Positions 32,916 through 43,682 of a DNA stretch of 64,000 bases are shown here, one piece after another. The DNA lies in the NCBI GenBank assembly GCA_039545275.1, contig BCHS01000003.1:248001-312000 (forward strand), in the 5' to 3' direction. The notes under the pieces were generated by a model, which was not told the origin of the DNA, did not search any database, and saw nothing but the letters and a program-made list of their open reading frames with translations. Position 1 is the first letter of the stretch; each line of letters opens with the position of its first letter. The translations under genes were made by a program, and so were the position numbers. This stretch comes from Pseudomicrostroma phylloplanum. Its lineage: Eukaryota > Basidiomycota > Exobasidiomycetes > Microstromatales.

Positions 32916-34401
32916 ATGAGAGCGGCACTCCTCGCCCCTCTCCTCGCCAGTCTGGCAAGCTACGTGTCCCTCGTCAGCTCTGCCCCCTCCCACTCCGCCA
33001 CCTCCTCGGAGCTCTCCCTCTCCTCTCAATCCTCCTCTTCATCCTCTTCCTCTTGGTGGCCTTCCTCCCTGCTCGGTCGCGCCAAGCCACACCCTCTAGT
33101 CCTCTGGCACGGACTAGGCGATTCCGCCTTCTCCCCCAATCTCGCCGACCTCAAGACCTCCCTCGAAGACGCCTTCCCCGGGATCTACATCCACCTCATC
33201 GCCCTCGGCAAGGACGAGGCAGGCGACCGCAACAGGGGTGTTTTCGGAGAAGTCGACGAGGATGTCAAGGAGGTTTGCAAGACTCTGCAGGGTGTAGAGG
33301 AGTTGAGGGATGGGTTTGACGCGGTGGGGTTTAGTCAGGGAGGACAGTTCTTGAGGGCGCTGGTGCAACGGTGTCCGCAGGTGCAGGTTAGGAATTTGGT
33401 CACGTTTGGGTCGCAGCATATGGTGAGTGGGACCCCCAGAAGCGACTCATCTGCAAGTCTTCTCAAGCCGTGCTCGGCTCATGCTGATATACTCCCCACG
33501 TCGTATTCCCACTCACCTGATAGGGCATCTCCGATTTCCCCGCCTGTCAAACCGGCGACCTCATCTGTCGTCTGACAGAAGTAGCCCTCCGCTCTGGAAT
33601 CTACACCGACTATGCCCAAACCCACGTCGTCACAGCGCAGTACTACCGCAACCCCCTCGCTCCCACCTCTTTTGAGCGCTACCTCGAAGCAAATCACTTC
33701 CTGACGGATATCAACAATGAGATTCCAGGGAGGGAGAAGAAAGTATACAAGGAGCGACTGCAGAGCTTGGACGCCTTTGTCATGCTGCAGTTCGATCAGG
33801 ATACCACCGTGGTGCCGAAGCGCTCTTCTTGGTTCGAGTCTTATGCACTGGCGAATGATAGCAGTGTCAGCACGGTTCCGGGAGCGCCCAAGGTGGAGAC
33901 GATCCCTCTGCGACAGAGCGACATCTACCTTGAGGATCGTCTGGGGCTCAAGACGCTAGACAAGAGGGGCGCGCTAGTCATGGAAGGTGAGTCGGCCCTC
34001 TGTTCGAGATTGAAGACCTCCAAAGGCCTACACACTGACCCTTCTTTCTGCTCTGCTCTTACCTCCCTCTCGTCCCTCTCGCAGTCTGCAAAGGCGCCCA
34101 CATGCAAATCGATGCCGCCTGTCAGCAAAAAGTCTTCGGGACCTACATCGGCTCACCCCGATCCTTCTTCTCCCGCTCCTTCCCCCGTCCCGTCCGCCAC
34201 ATCTGGCATAGGGCTCTCTTCCTCCTGGGAGGTGTGCAGGGAGCAGCGACCTGGCCTTGGTCTGCGCATCTACTGGCTCTGGTGCTGGTGGGGACAGTGC
34301 TGAGGTTGGTGTTTTTGGCGGGACTTTGGGTTGGGGGAAAGACGAGGGAGAGGGTTGAGGAGAGGAGGGCGAGGAAGGAGGGATCGATTCGTTTGCCCTG
34401 A
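32916..34401 (+). CDS. PPT1: Palmitoyl-protein thioesterase (PPT1 family) with C-terminal membrane segment
   Basis: Lysosomal/vacuolar-type hydrolase that removes palmitate from cysteine of S-acylated proteins. Exons 32916-33422, 33524-33986 and 34085-34401; 428 aa. An N-terminal signal peptide is clear (MRAALLAPLLASLASYVSLV, cut near SSA). The alpha/beta-hydrolase starts at PLVLWHGLGDS. The triad is visible: Ser ~140 in GFSQGGQF, Asp ~261 in LQFDQDTTVVP (upstream of SSWF, as in mammalian PPT1) and His ~328 in GAHMQID. Also IPLRQSDIYLEDRLGLKTLD, nearly identical in arrangement to mammalian PPT1. Beyond the usual end of the enzyme there are ~75 extra residues with a hydrophobic helix (HLLALVLVGTVLRLVFLAG) and a basic tail, suggesting membrane anchoring. 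The extended arrangement recalls the S. pombe Ppt1-Dpp1 fusion (Pdf1), but no Dpp1 domain is present. Confidence 0.93.
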
Positions 34402-35148
34402 GCTGCAGCTGGTGCTAGAGCTGGAGCTGGAGCTGGGAAGGTCAGCCTTGCTCTTACCCTCGCGACAAGCATTCGGTCTTACTGTACCATGCTACATGCC
34501 GCGCCGATTCCCCTCGCTCTACGATGCCTCGTCTCGGCCCTGTCCCAGATCTTCGGTGTACGAACACCCAGTCTCTCCCTTTTCTTGTTCCCCTCTTTTG
34601 TCAATACGATGTGTCTTCATGTATAGTACAGTACAGACCAAGGGCTCCAATCTCCGCACGCAGCCAGGACCCAAGGACGTAACGCCACGCCAGGCGGCCG
34701 CGTACAGAGGTCAGAATAGGGCCGGGGCAGAGGTGTAGCTTTGAGCAACGGAGGGGACATGCGTATGTTTGCATATGGGCAAGAGAGAGACGTGATACAA
34801 GGGTGACGTGACATAAAGAAGGACAAGTGGTGAAAAAAGAGAGACAGAGACGCAGAGAGAGGGAGAGGGAGGCAAGCGTGCTGACGGATGCAAAGGGAAA
34901 CACAAAGGAGCGTCGTTGATCGAGGAGCAATAAAGGTAGGACAGGGCCGATGGCTCATCGTAGCAGGAGGAGCATCAGACGCTGATCTGGGTAGATGAAG
35001 GGTAGAGCGTGCGGGCCAGGGTGCAGATCCCCGCGCCCGCGTGCTCCAACCATTCGGTAGAGGAAGTAGTCCGCAGTTGCAAACTTCCTCTCGTATTCTT
35101 CTTTTCCCCCTCCACTCTTCCTGGACGGAGTGGGGCAGAGAGCAAGTG
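34402..35148. other. Convergent interval between PPT1 and the CSL gene
   Basis: 747 bp with no supported gene. Directly after the PPT1 stop there is a GAGCTG-type direct repeat (about 34402-34437). A purine-rich GAGAGA stretch lies at about 34835-34872. Overlapping frames up to 194 codons occur on the minus strand but are Ser/Leu/His-rich, without domains. Confidence 0.45.
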
Positions 35149-38100
35149 TCAGACCGAGTAGATGCACTCGGTAGGGAAGACGACTCCGTCCTTTCGCACA
35201 AAGAGGATGGGCAGTCTTACACTAGGCACCTGGAACGCCTCGCTCGCAGGCGGAGGAGGAGCGCAGAGGATCGTCTCTGAGCTCTGCACTTGTACTAGGG
35301 TGGAGCGCCAGTCGCCAAAGTAGACGTACAGGTCCTCGCTCAGACGCTCTCCCAGTAGCGTCACTAGACGATCTTGCGAAGGAGGCGCGCCACCGCCGCC
35401 GCCCGTCATGCTACCAGAAGCAGCAGGCTCGCCGGAAACATCGCTGCTGGGTTTCGAAGGTGGGATGAAGCTGTGCAGGATTGGAATAGGCGTGATGGGC
35501 ACCGAAGGAGCGGGAGTGGTGATGAGGTGTGCGATGCCCGAGTCGGGTATCTTGGTTGGGGGACGTATTCCTCCACCCACGCGAGGGGGAACATAGAAGG
35601 TGTGGCGAGCAATGTCGGTGCCGACGATGGTCCAGATGTCCGAATCGGCCACCTCGGCCGACCAAGCAGCGCTGGAGGGAATATCACCCAGGATCGTGTC
35701 TGAAGCCGAAGAAGGCAGGCCAAGATCCAGTCCCGCGGCCGACTGCTTAGCCTGGGCCCTTTGCCATTCCAGCACAGAGAGCGATTGACCTCGTCGTCTG
35801 CCCTTGGCCACTGGAGCGGCGGTGGAGCTCGGGCCGCTCAGGGACCCGCTGCGAGGCTGTTGCAAGGGTGAAGCTTGGGACGAGGACACTCGTCGAGGTC
35901 TCTTGACTTTACCTCCGTCAGACGAGACTTCCGCTAGCTGTTGCTCTTGCTGTAGCTGTAGCTGATGAGACGCGGGCACGATATAAGGGCTACCGCTAGC
36001 AGCTGATCCGCCAGAGAAGGAGTGCCTGTTGCTAGCAGAACCGCCAGAGACCGTACTGGAAGCATAGCGTCCCTGCGCGATGGAATTGCGTGTAGCGGCG
36101 GCCGCATGGGCGGCAGCGAGTGCAGCTGGGCTTTGCGGGTCTCCTGAAGAAGATGGGGCCATGGCTGGCGAGCCCCCACTTGCGCCTGCAGCTTCGCTTC
36201 CCTCGGCTGTGGGTGACCAGAGCCATTTGCGAGCTTCGACCGGTCGGCGCATGCCCACCGACTCATTGAGGCATGCCAAAAAGGCACCGCTAGCCCCTGG
36301 AGGAGACGACTGCCCACCCAGACCATTGAGAGCAGCTACTGGAGCAGGCGCCGTTGACTCGTCGACTACTTCGAGGGCAATCTTGTGCAGCTGTGACACG
36401 GGGTCTCCGAGTGCTTCGTCTGTGGTAGGCCTCGCAGAGGAAGCCGCGACACCTCCGACGACCGTAGTGGCTTTCTCTACCTTGCGAATGACCATCACGG
36501 GGCTGACTGCAGCTGTGTTGAGACACTGTAGTACAACGCGTTGATTGTAATGGACCTGCAGAGGATGCTGACCATTCGAAGGGACTTCTAAGGCGTTCGG
36601 GGGTGGTGAGGGATAGCCCATGACGGGAGGCTTCATTGCTGGCGCATTGGGGTCAGCGACGGCGCTCTTTTTCGGGTCAACGAGATAGATGACGAAGGGA
36701 TCCCAACTGGTCATTTTGGCGACAAAGCACGACGGCTGATCGCCCTGAGCGGCGGAAGGCGGCTTCTGAGGGTTTAGAGAGTGGAAAGGCTGACCATCGG
36801 ACCCCTTGAACCACGACGGTGCACCTGACACGCAGAGGTATCGGGTCGAGACCGTTTGCGAACGGAGTCTATGAAACAATGAGACGATCGATCCGTGTGC
36901 GATACCGAGTTCTGCGTTGCGATTGGTCTGTCTCTTCTTGCTGGGCTTGCTGATTATCTTGATGGGCTTGCTCGCGAAGGTGCCGAGTAGCCTTGCGTCA
37001 TTGGCGCTCATGCCGGGCACAGATACAGATACTAGAGTCTCGCAAGACCTCCTCTTTTCGTCGACGTCGGTGATGTACAGCTGCTTGCCGATGCAGCGGC
37101 CGGAGACGGCCATCTCCGAAGAAGGGTTGCCCACATCAATCAGTCTGCCGCTACTCGTGGCCCATTCGAGCACGCCGTCATGGTTGTTGGTCTCGCCGCT
37201 CATAGCGATGTTGACGCGCGGTGGCGTGAGTACCGTGGGAGGTCCGCTGAGACCTTCATGGGCACGCACACCTCCCATGCTCGAGTCTTGACAGACATTC
37301 CACCAGCTGCTCCCGATAAGCAGCACCATAGGCGGGGGACAGAGGAAGCGCTTTTCAGCTCCGTAGGACTTCTGTGCTACTTTGCTGGTCATGATGAGGA
37401 CAGTCCTCTCGCCCAAACCAAGGCGGCTCGAAGTGGTGATGTAATTCTGGATGGCAGAATCAATGAACGAGTCGGGCGTAGACCTGCTGGTGATTGAGCT
37501 CGACGCGCCTAGAGAGCCAAGAGACGCATCGTCGTTGTCTTCAAAGTCCATGATATTCAGTTGCTGATAAGTGCTGGGTCTCACGGCAGGTCGATACCGG
37601 CGCTGCACAGAGGTCGGAACAGATCCAGCCCCAGCGAACGGATGCTGCTGTTGATATTGCTGCGTCAGAGGCTGCAGGATTGCTTGCGGCAATTCTGACT
37701 GAGAGACTGCACGCTGCTGTAAGCCAAAACTGCCTGACTGATCTGCAGCAGGGAGGCTATCCGAAGACTGATCGCCCAAATCTTGATATTGCACCTCCAG
37801 CTTGGGCACCCCTCTGGGTCCAGGGAGGTATTGCATGGTAGCTTGCTCGGGAAACTGTCGTCTTGACAGGTCGTAAGCGCCACCGTAGTCTTCCTCTTCC
37901 TCAATGATCGTGGAGCTGATACCATACTGCTGTCCCGGTGGTTGCTGAAGCTGTGATGGTTCCACTCTCGCAGACGGCCCACCTATCTGTGTCTTTGCTA
38001 GAGCTAATGACAAGCGGGATGGGTCGTGGTCTTTGTAGCCACCGCCTCCGCTGTGTTCCCGGTAGTGACTTCTAGCAGCTGCGAAGTCCTGCTGCTGGTC

Positions 38101-40018
38101 CCAAGAGTCGTTCAAGTGTCCAGATGATCTGGGAAAGACTGCCGATTGATGCGCGAATGGCGAAGATTGACTAGATCCGCCGACATAAGGGCTAACATGC
38201 TGTTGAGATTGTGGTGACATGAAGCTGCCTTGCGAGCCGGAGGATATCGCCGGCGGGCCCGAAGAAAGGTGGTCCATTCCGCCAGTGGCGAAACGGCCCA
38301 TGTCGAGGGGCGAAGTGTTCATGCCATCGCTACTAAGAGAGCGTTGGAAGGGCGCAGACTGCTCTTGCTGCCCAAGCAGCGGTTTCCTACCTCCCAAGGG
38401 GGCTACACTCAGAGTGCTCGCCCTCGGACGATTGGTCAGCGCAGCACTTGCACCGGCAGCTGAGGAATGACGGTATGAGTGGGGTACTTGGTTGCCTGCG
38501 GAGGTGGATGGCGCAAACGCCTGGGCCAACGTAGACCCCAAAGATTGTCCGTTCTGACCCTGCGATGTGCTCAGCGCAGGTGCGAGACCCGGCAGTAAGG
38601 ACTGGCCGGACAGTACCTCGCCGTGATCATGGCCAGCAGCAACGTTGATGTGTCCATCATTGCTGGAGTACTGATGCCTGTCACTGGTTTGTGAATAGCC
38701 TTCCAGAATGCCGTAGGGAAGCTGAGAGCCCCAGGGCATCCGATCATCCGACGATCCGTCAAAGCTCAAAGGCGACTCTTGGCGCAAGTGGTGCTGAGCG
38801 GAAGGAAGAGCACTCCGAGCGAATTGCTGTGGAGAGGGATTCGGCTCGGGAAACACGGGTCTGTTCTGAGATAATGTCAAGCCTGGTTGTGTATGGGCAG
38901 GCTGTCGTGCACTGCCCTCTGGGCTGGCGTACTGTTGACCGGACTGGAAAGAGCCTGCTAGACGCGGTGTCGACAAAGCACTGTTAGGCATCTGAGGACG
39001 AGCTTTCATTTGAGGATCGTGCTCCAGATGAGAGTTCCAATGTGCATCGTCGCGTTGTGCGTATCGTAGATGTGCCGCCGAGGTGGAAGCGCCGGCGCCT
39101 GGAAGATGGGATGTCTGGAAGCCCTTCCTGACTTGCTGTGGGCTTACATCACCGGTCTCACTGTGTCTCATCCAATTCAGAGCATTGTCTTGGCCGCTGC
39201 CATTTGATTGAAACTGCTGGTTGCCAAAGAATGCGGTCCCACCTTCTCCGGCCGGGTGCCGCTGCTGATGTTGCTGATGCTGCCGCTGTTGCTGCTGAGA
39301 CTGCCAAAGGTTCTCTCCGGAAGCGCTGTGGGGTAGTCCTGCCCAATGAGAAGACTCGCTCGACACCCGATGTTGGCCTGAGAGATCTCCAAAACTTTCA
39401 CTGGCACTGGAGGCGTTACTAGTGGTTGCCTGATAGCGGGAAGAAGGGGGGACGTCAGCACATTGCAGGCTAGACCTATCTCTGGGGTGATCACCCGTAG
39501 TCTTGGATCAATTCCACACACAAATCTCGCAAGTCACTCACCAATCTATGAGGGTTCAGAGCAGCGCTTGAGTGTCTGCTCTGGTCGTGCCCTTGACCCG
39601 ATGACCCCGTGAGCGTGTTGCCTGATCTGCCATCATGACTACTGCCCTCGAGCTCGTTGTGGGGCTCATGGCTCCATGATGCCGGCGAGGAGAGCATAGA
39701 AGACTGGGACGAGGGGATGGTAGGTTCAACGCCAGAGATAGCTGGTTGATGATATTGGCCAAACGGCTGACCGAGGTTCGTTCGCGCTTGATGGCCTTGA
39801 GGAAGAGGCATAGCGGAAGTCAGGGTGGACCAATCCTGATCGGGCAGATCGGAAGCAGGCATGTGGTGTTGATCCTGTTGCTGGTAGGGTCGGTGTTGTT
39901 GGCCAAATGCAGGCGACTGGGAGTAAGACGTCGAGCCCTGGGGTCCATCCCAAGGACGCTGAAAGGGCTCGCGATGATGGGGGTGGCCCTCAGTCATCAA
40001 GGACAGATCCTGATGCAT
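35149..40018 (-). CDS. CSL (CBF1/RBP-J/Su(H)/LAG-1) family transcription factor
   Basis: Exons 39542-40018 and 35149-39429; 1585 aa. The first ~820 residues are Gln/Ser/Pro-rich with poly-Gln patches. The CSL core follows. RHR-N: VLIMTSKVAQKSYGAEKRFL, the base-contacting segment; then GTFASKPIKIISKPSKKRQ and SIVSLFHRLRSQTVSTRYL. Beta-trefoil domain: VLQCLNTAAVSPVMVIRKV, DPVSQLHKIALEV, WTIVGTDIARHTFYV. RHR-C: YVYFGDWRSTLV ... DGVVFPTECIYSV, with the expected end. CSL proteins bind GTG(G/A)GAA elements. Fungi lack Notch, and S. pombe Cbf11/Cbf12 control adhesion, the cell cycle and lipid genes. The long N-terminus resembles the Cbf12-type (F2) class. Between KWLWSP and the next trefoil strand there is a ~190-residue Ser/Ala/Gln-rich insertion. 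More 5' exons cannot be excluded. Confidence 0.93.
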
Positions 40019-43000
40019 GCCTCGCCCGCAACGATGAAGAGCGCCTTGCTCTGCTCACAAGCTCGGAAGAGAGCACAGCCGACTGTCCGCCTTCTAGATA
40101 GAGCAATCGAGATAGCACGCTCGAGGGACCAGAATCCGGCCTCAAGAGTGTGGAGGCGAGAGGTCAAGCAGAGTATTGCTTGGGATGGTGGCGTCAGGGC
40201 CTGGCATGTAATCTAGAGGGAGTGGACGAGATACCGGCGCTGATGGGCGTCAAAGGGCTGGACGAGCTGCGTGACCAAATTGCTTGTCCTCGTTCCTGAT
40301 CGCTGGTCGACCTTGACAGAAGCCGCCTGGTTGCGCTTGCCCTGGCTGCAGGAACTTCAATTGATGCCAAGGTTGCTCAAGCGCAAAGACCAGCTGCGCT
40401 GCGATCTTGCAGATAAACGGAGAGGGGGGTAGGAAGGAGGAGAACAGTCCGGCAAAGCGGTAGCAAATGCCGCTGAGCTGACCGATTGAGTTGCCAGGCG
40501 GAACAACGACCGCTATCCTTCGCGGGTGTGGCTTTCGCAGTCAATTAAGCTGCCTCGCTGCTCCCGGAACAAAGCTTCTATAGGCAATGAAGCGAGCAGC
40601 CAGAGGCAGTAGAAGTAGAATTACTCTGCCGGAGCGAACGAGAAAAGTCCTTTCGTGGAAGAATGGCGTCGTGTGAAGTGCTGGCGGAAGGCGTGAAGAT
40701 CGTACGGTTAGGGCTCGAGCCGGAGGAAATGCGGAGCCAAGGGCCTTTCTCTTTTGTCCGTGGAACTCGCTTCTATCTTCGTGGAAAAATTGCAGAGAGT
40801 ACGAAAGAGGACAAGGATTGCTACACGATGATGTCTCGGCCTTTTCTCGTGTGGGATGAGGGTGAATGATCAAAGAGGAAGAATGGCAGACACAGCTGGA
40901 GACGTCTGGTCCAGGAGGGGAGTGGGGCACAGAATAATACCCGTATCCGCCCATGCGCCGCCCGCCGTGTGCCCCTCCTCGGCTGCCCGTCCGCACGCCC
41001 CCCATCGGCTTTGCTGCCCGCGTTGCTGCGTTGCTCTGCCTCTCTGCCTGCCTGCTGAGAGTTCCGAGTCGTCCCCCTCGACTGTTCCCCTTGCTGCCCA
41101 TCCATCCATCCATCCATCCATCGGCGCAGGGCGCAAGAGCGGAACACGAAACCAGTGATTGAGCGCGGGAATCGGCAGCCTTAATGTGGCCATGGCGGGG
41201 CGAGCGGTAAGAGGAGGCAGACACACAAGGCAGAGCTGGTCTAGACCCTTGGCACAGCGGTAAGTCCGGGATGCAGCGTGGCAGAGACGGCGTCATGTCC
41301 TTCGCTCTACCTCATGGGACAAAGCTTTGGCTGCTTCTCCCTCGCCCGTGGTTCCAGCCTGGCGCTGTCCGCCCTTCCCCCTCATGAATCAGCTAGAGCG
41401 CTGTGAACCGACCCATCTTGCCAAGCGAGGGCAGGGCCTTGCTGAGGTCTATCTGAATGGCAGTACAGCGGGCCATGCAGGCAGTGTCGCGGGACGGACA
41501 GACCGACGTGCGCCCGAGATCGACAGGCTCTCGCTTCGCAATCAGCGGCACCTCGCTTCGCAGGTGGAGCAAGAAGGAGGGGTGAGGGCGGTTCGTTGGC
41601 GATATGCGATCTGCGATTATGCCGGATGACACGGACCCGGACTCCTCCCGTGCCTTCATCCTCCGAGTTGAAAAAAAGACGAAATCTCAAGGCAAGCTGC
41701 ACATCTCTGTCCAGGCCTTTTACCTTATGCGATAAGTATGGCTCAAGATGGTGTGCGACTGCTCAATCGTACTCGGAGCTCTGTACTTCTCCTTTGTCTG
41801 GGCGGAGAGAAAACAGGGCGTCTTCCGGGAACTCCCACGCCCCATCTGCAATAACAAACGTCTGAGTCTGGCAATCTCGCAGCCCTTCCCTCGCGGTGTC
41901 AACCTCCTTCCTGTCTCGGCCGGCACAGGCAGTGCGACGAGAGCTCTGTACAACGCCCCTCCGCTGGGAAAAGCTGAGATTGCTTTGCTTGAGTCGCCTC
42001 TGCTCGTGGCCCAGTATACGGCATTCGGATTGGCCTCTGGCGGAAGCGAGAAATCTGAGTCGATCGTTGCCGACGGGAGAGCGGGGGTACACTGGCTTCT
42101 GGGCGGCATGGAGCAAGAACACTTCCGTTCTGCCCATTTGCCTTGGTCGCCGAGGAGGCAACTCAGCGCTCTGGTCTGGTCTCATGACAGTCAATATTGC
42201 CGACGGCCGTTGCCGGCCCTTTGCGGAGAGAGGGAGCACGATGGCGCAGCCACGACCACGAGGCGCGCCTCGCTGCGTAGTGTGGGAAAATTTAGTCCCT
42301 GCTCACCCCTCAGAGTCGGAGCACAGCTTGAGGCGCTCGGGTGGCTTTGCCCTACCGCACGCCAGACAACACCTCAGCAGCAATAACTTCTATCCCTTGT
42401 GGCATTAGAGCGCCTCACGCCTTCGTCTTGCATCCCGATGGTCTAAAATCAACCTTCACACTCGCAGACAAAGGGACAGCATCGTGTCAGCCGAGGTATG
42501 CACGGCATTTCGGAGGAGGAGGAAGGCCAGACCATGAACGCCGACGCCTCTTTTGGGGTGAGGAGACAAGGTGACGAGCGAGGGTGAAAGACATTCGGGA
42601 AAGGCCAAAGTCCCCGCCCATCGGCTAAAAGAAGACGCAGAGGCGGAGTAACTGAGTCAGGATCGTTACTCACACCGGAGATCCAAGGGTGGATAGCCAC
42701 GGAGTGGGTGTGGGACGGTCGGTGATGGCAGTGCAGAAGTGCACTTTACAAGCCTCGGTAACATCCCGGGAACAGTCTCAGCCCTACAGTGCGCAAATGA
42801 TTCGTTGGCGCCTTGTCGCTTCCCTGGCTGTCGAAATTCATGCCACTCAGGGCCGCCGCTGACAGTGTGGGAGCTTCTTAAAGCAGGCTTACGCAACGCG
42901 TTCCAAGATGCAACGGATCAAGGACGACGATGAGGTGCTTTGTCCAGCAGCGTCTTGAGCAGGTAGGGTGTCTCAAGCAACGAAGATATCGTTTCTTTGT

Positions 43001-43682
43001 CAGGCAGTGGGACAGAGTAGGCATCACTGTCGCTGTCCTTCAGATTTGCGACATTTCAACGCGGTCCAGAGCATGTGTCAAGTAGGGGTCAGACCGACAC
43101 AGCCATTTCGCAGCCAAGTATTGCTTCGTCCAGGTACAGCTCCGGTGTACTAGGGCGTCTCAGAGGTGGGGTTGTGCCTGCAGAACCCGTGTGAGTATGC
43201 GCTTCTGTAGACAGAGATAGCCACAGAGGTGACCCTGAGAATGTGCTTGTGTAATGCATTGGGGTAAATGGCAGGGACCGGAAAGTCGGGAGGAACCGCC
43301 TGACTGGCCGTCGAACCGTCTTGTCAAGCCAAAGAGGGCTCGTCACAGCCACGTAGTCTTTGCCTGATGTTACTGCTGCCGATCCGTTCCATAGGCGCGA
43401 CAACCCTGTCCGACCCCGCCCAGCGCTCTAGAGGGCCGTGACGAGCATTGAGCCAACCCAGCAGGCCATGGATAAATATGCGACGCTCAAAGCGGCGACG
43501 TCGAGATGACAAGGTCGCCATGGCCATGGTCATGAGCATCGTGTCTTACGTAAGCAATACTGCCTCTGAGTCGTGCGCGCACGGTGCCCCTCGCGAGAAA
43601 GTCGGCTTGACGGAAGGCGAGGAAGAAAGCATGACTTGGCCATTGGCCCTCTGTCTGTACCGCCTGCTCCGCCCAAGTCCTC
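40019..43682. other. 3.7-kb interval without a convincing gene, between the CSL and PPR genes
   Basis: Largest gene-free stretch. It must contain both divergent promoters and probably a long CSL leader. The longest frames (41748-42386, 212 codons; 40541-41296 minus, 251 codons) overlap frames of similar size on the other strand, have no domain and lack a coding-like composition. A (CATC)n microsatellite sits at about 41098-41123. One exact CSL-type site, TGTGGGAA, lies at 42281-42288. Confidence 0.5.
41098..41123. repeat. Microsatellite (CATC)n
   Basis: About six tandem CATC units inside the long non-coding interval upstream of the CSL gene. Confidence 0.85.

Noticed and set aside
41748..42386. 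212-codon frame in the long CSL upstream interval
   Set aside because: No recognisable domain, comparable frames overlap it on both strands, and composition looks non-coding. Kept only as part of the gene-free interval.
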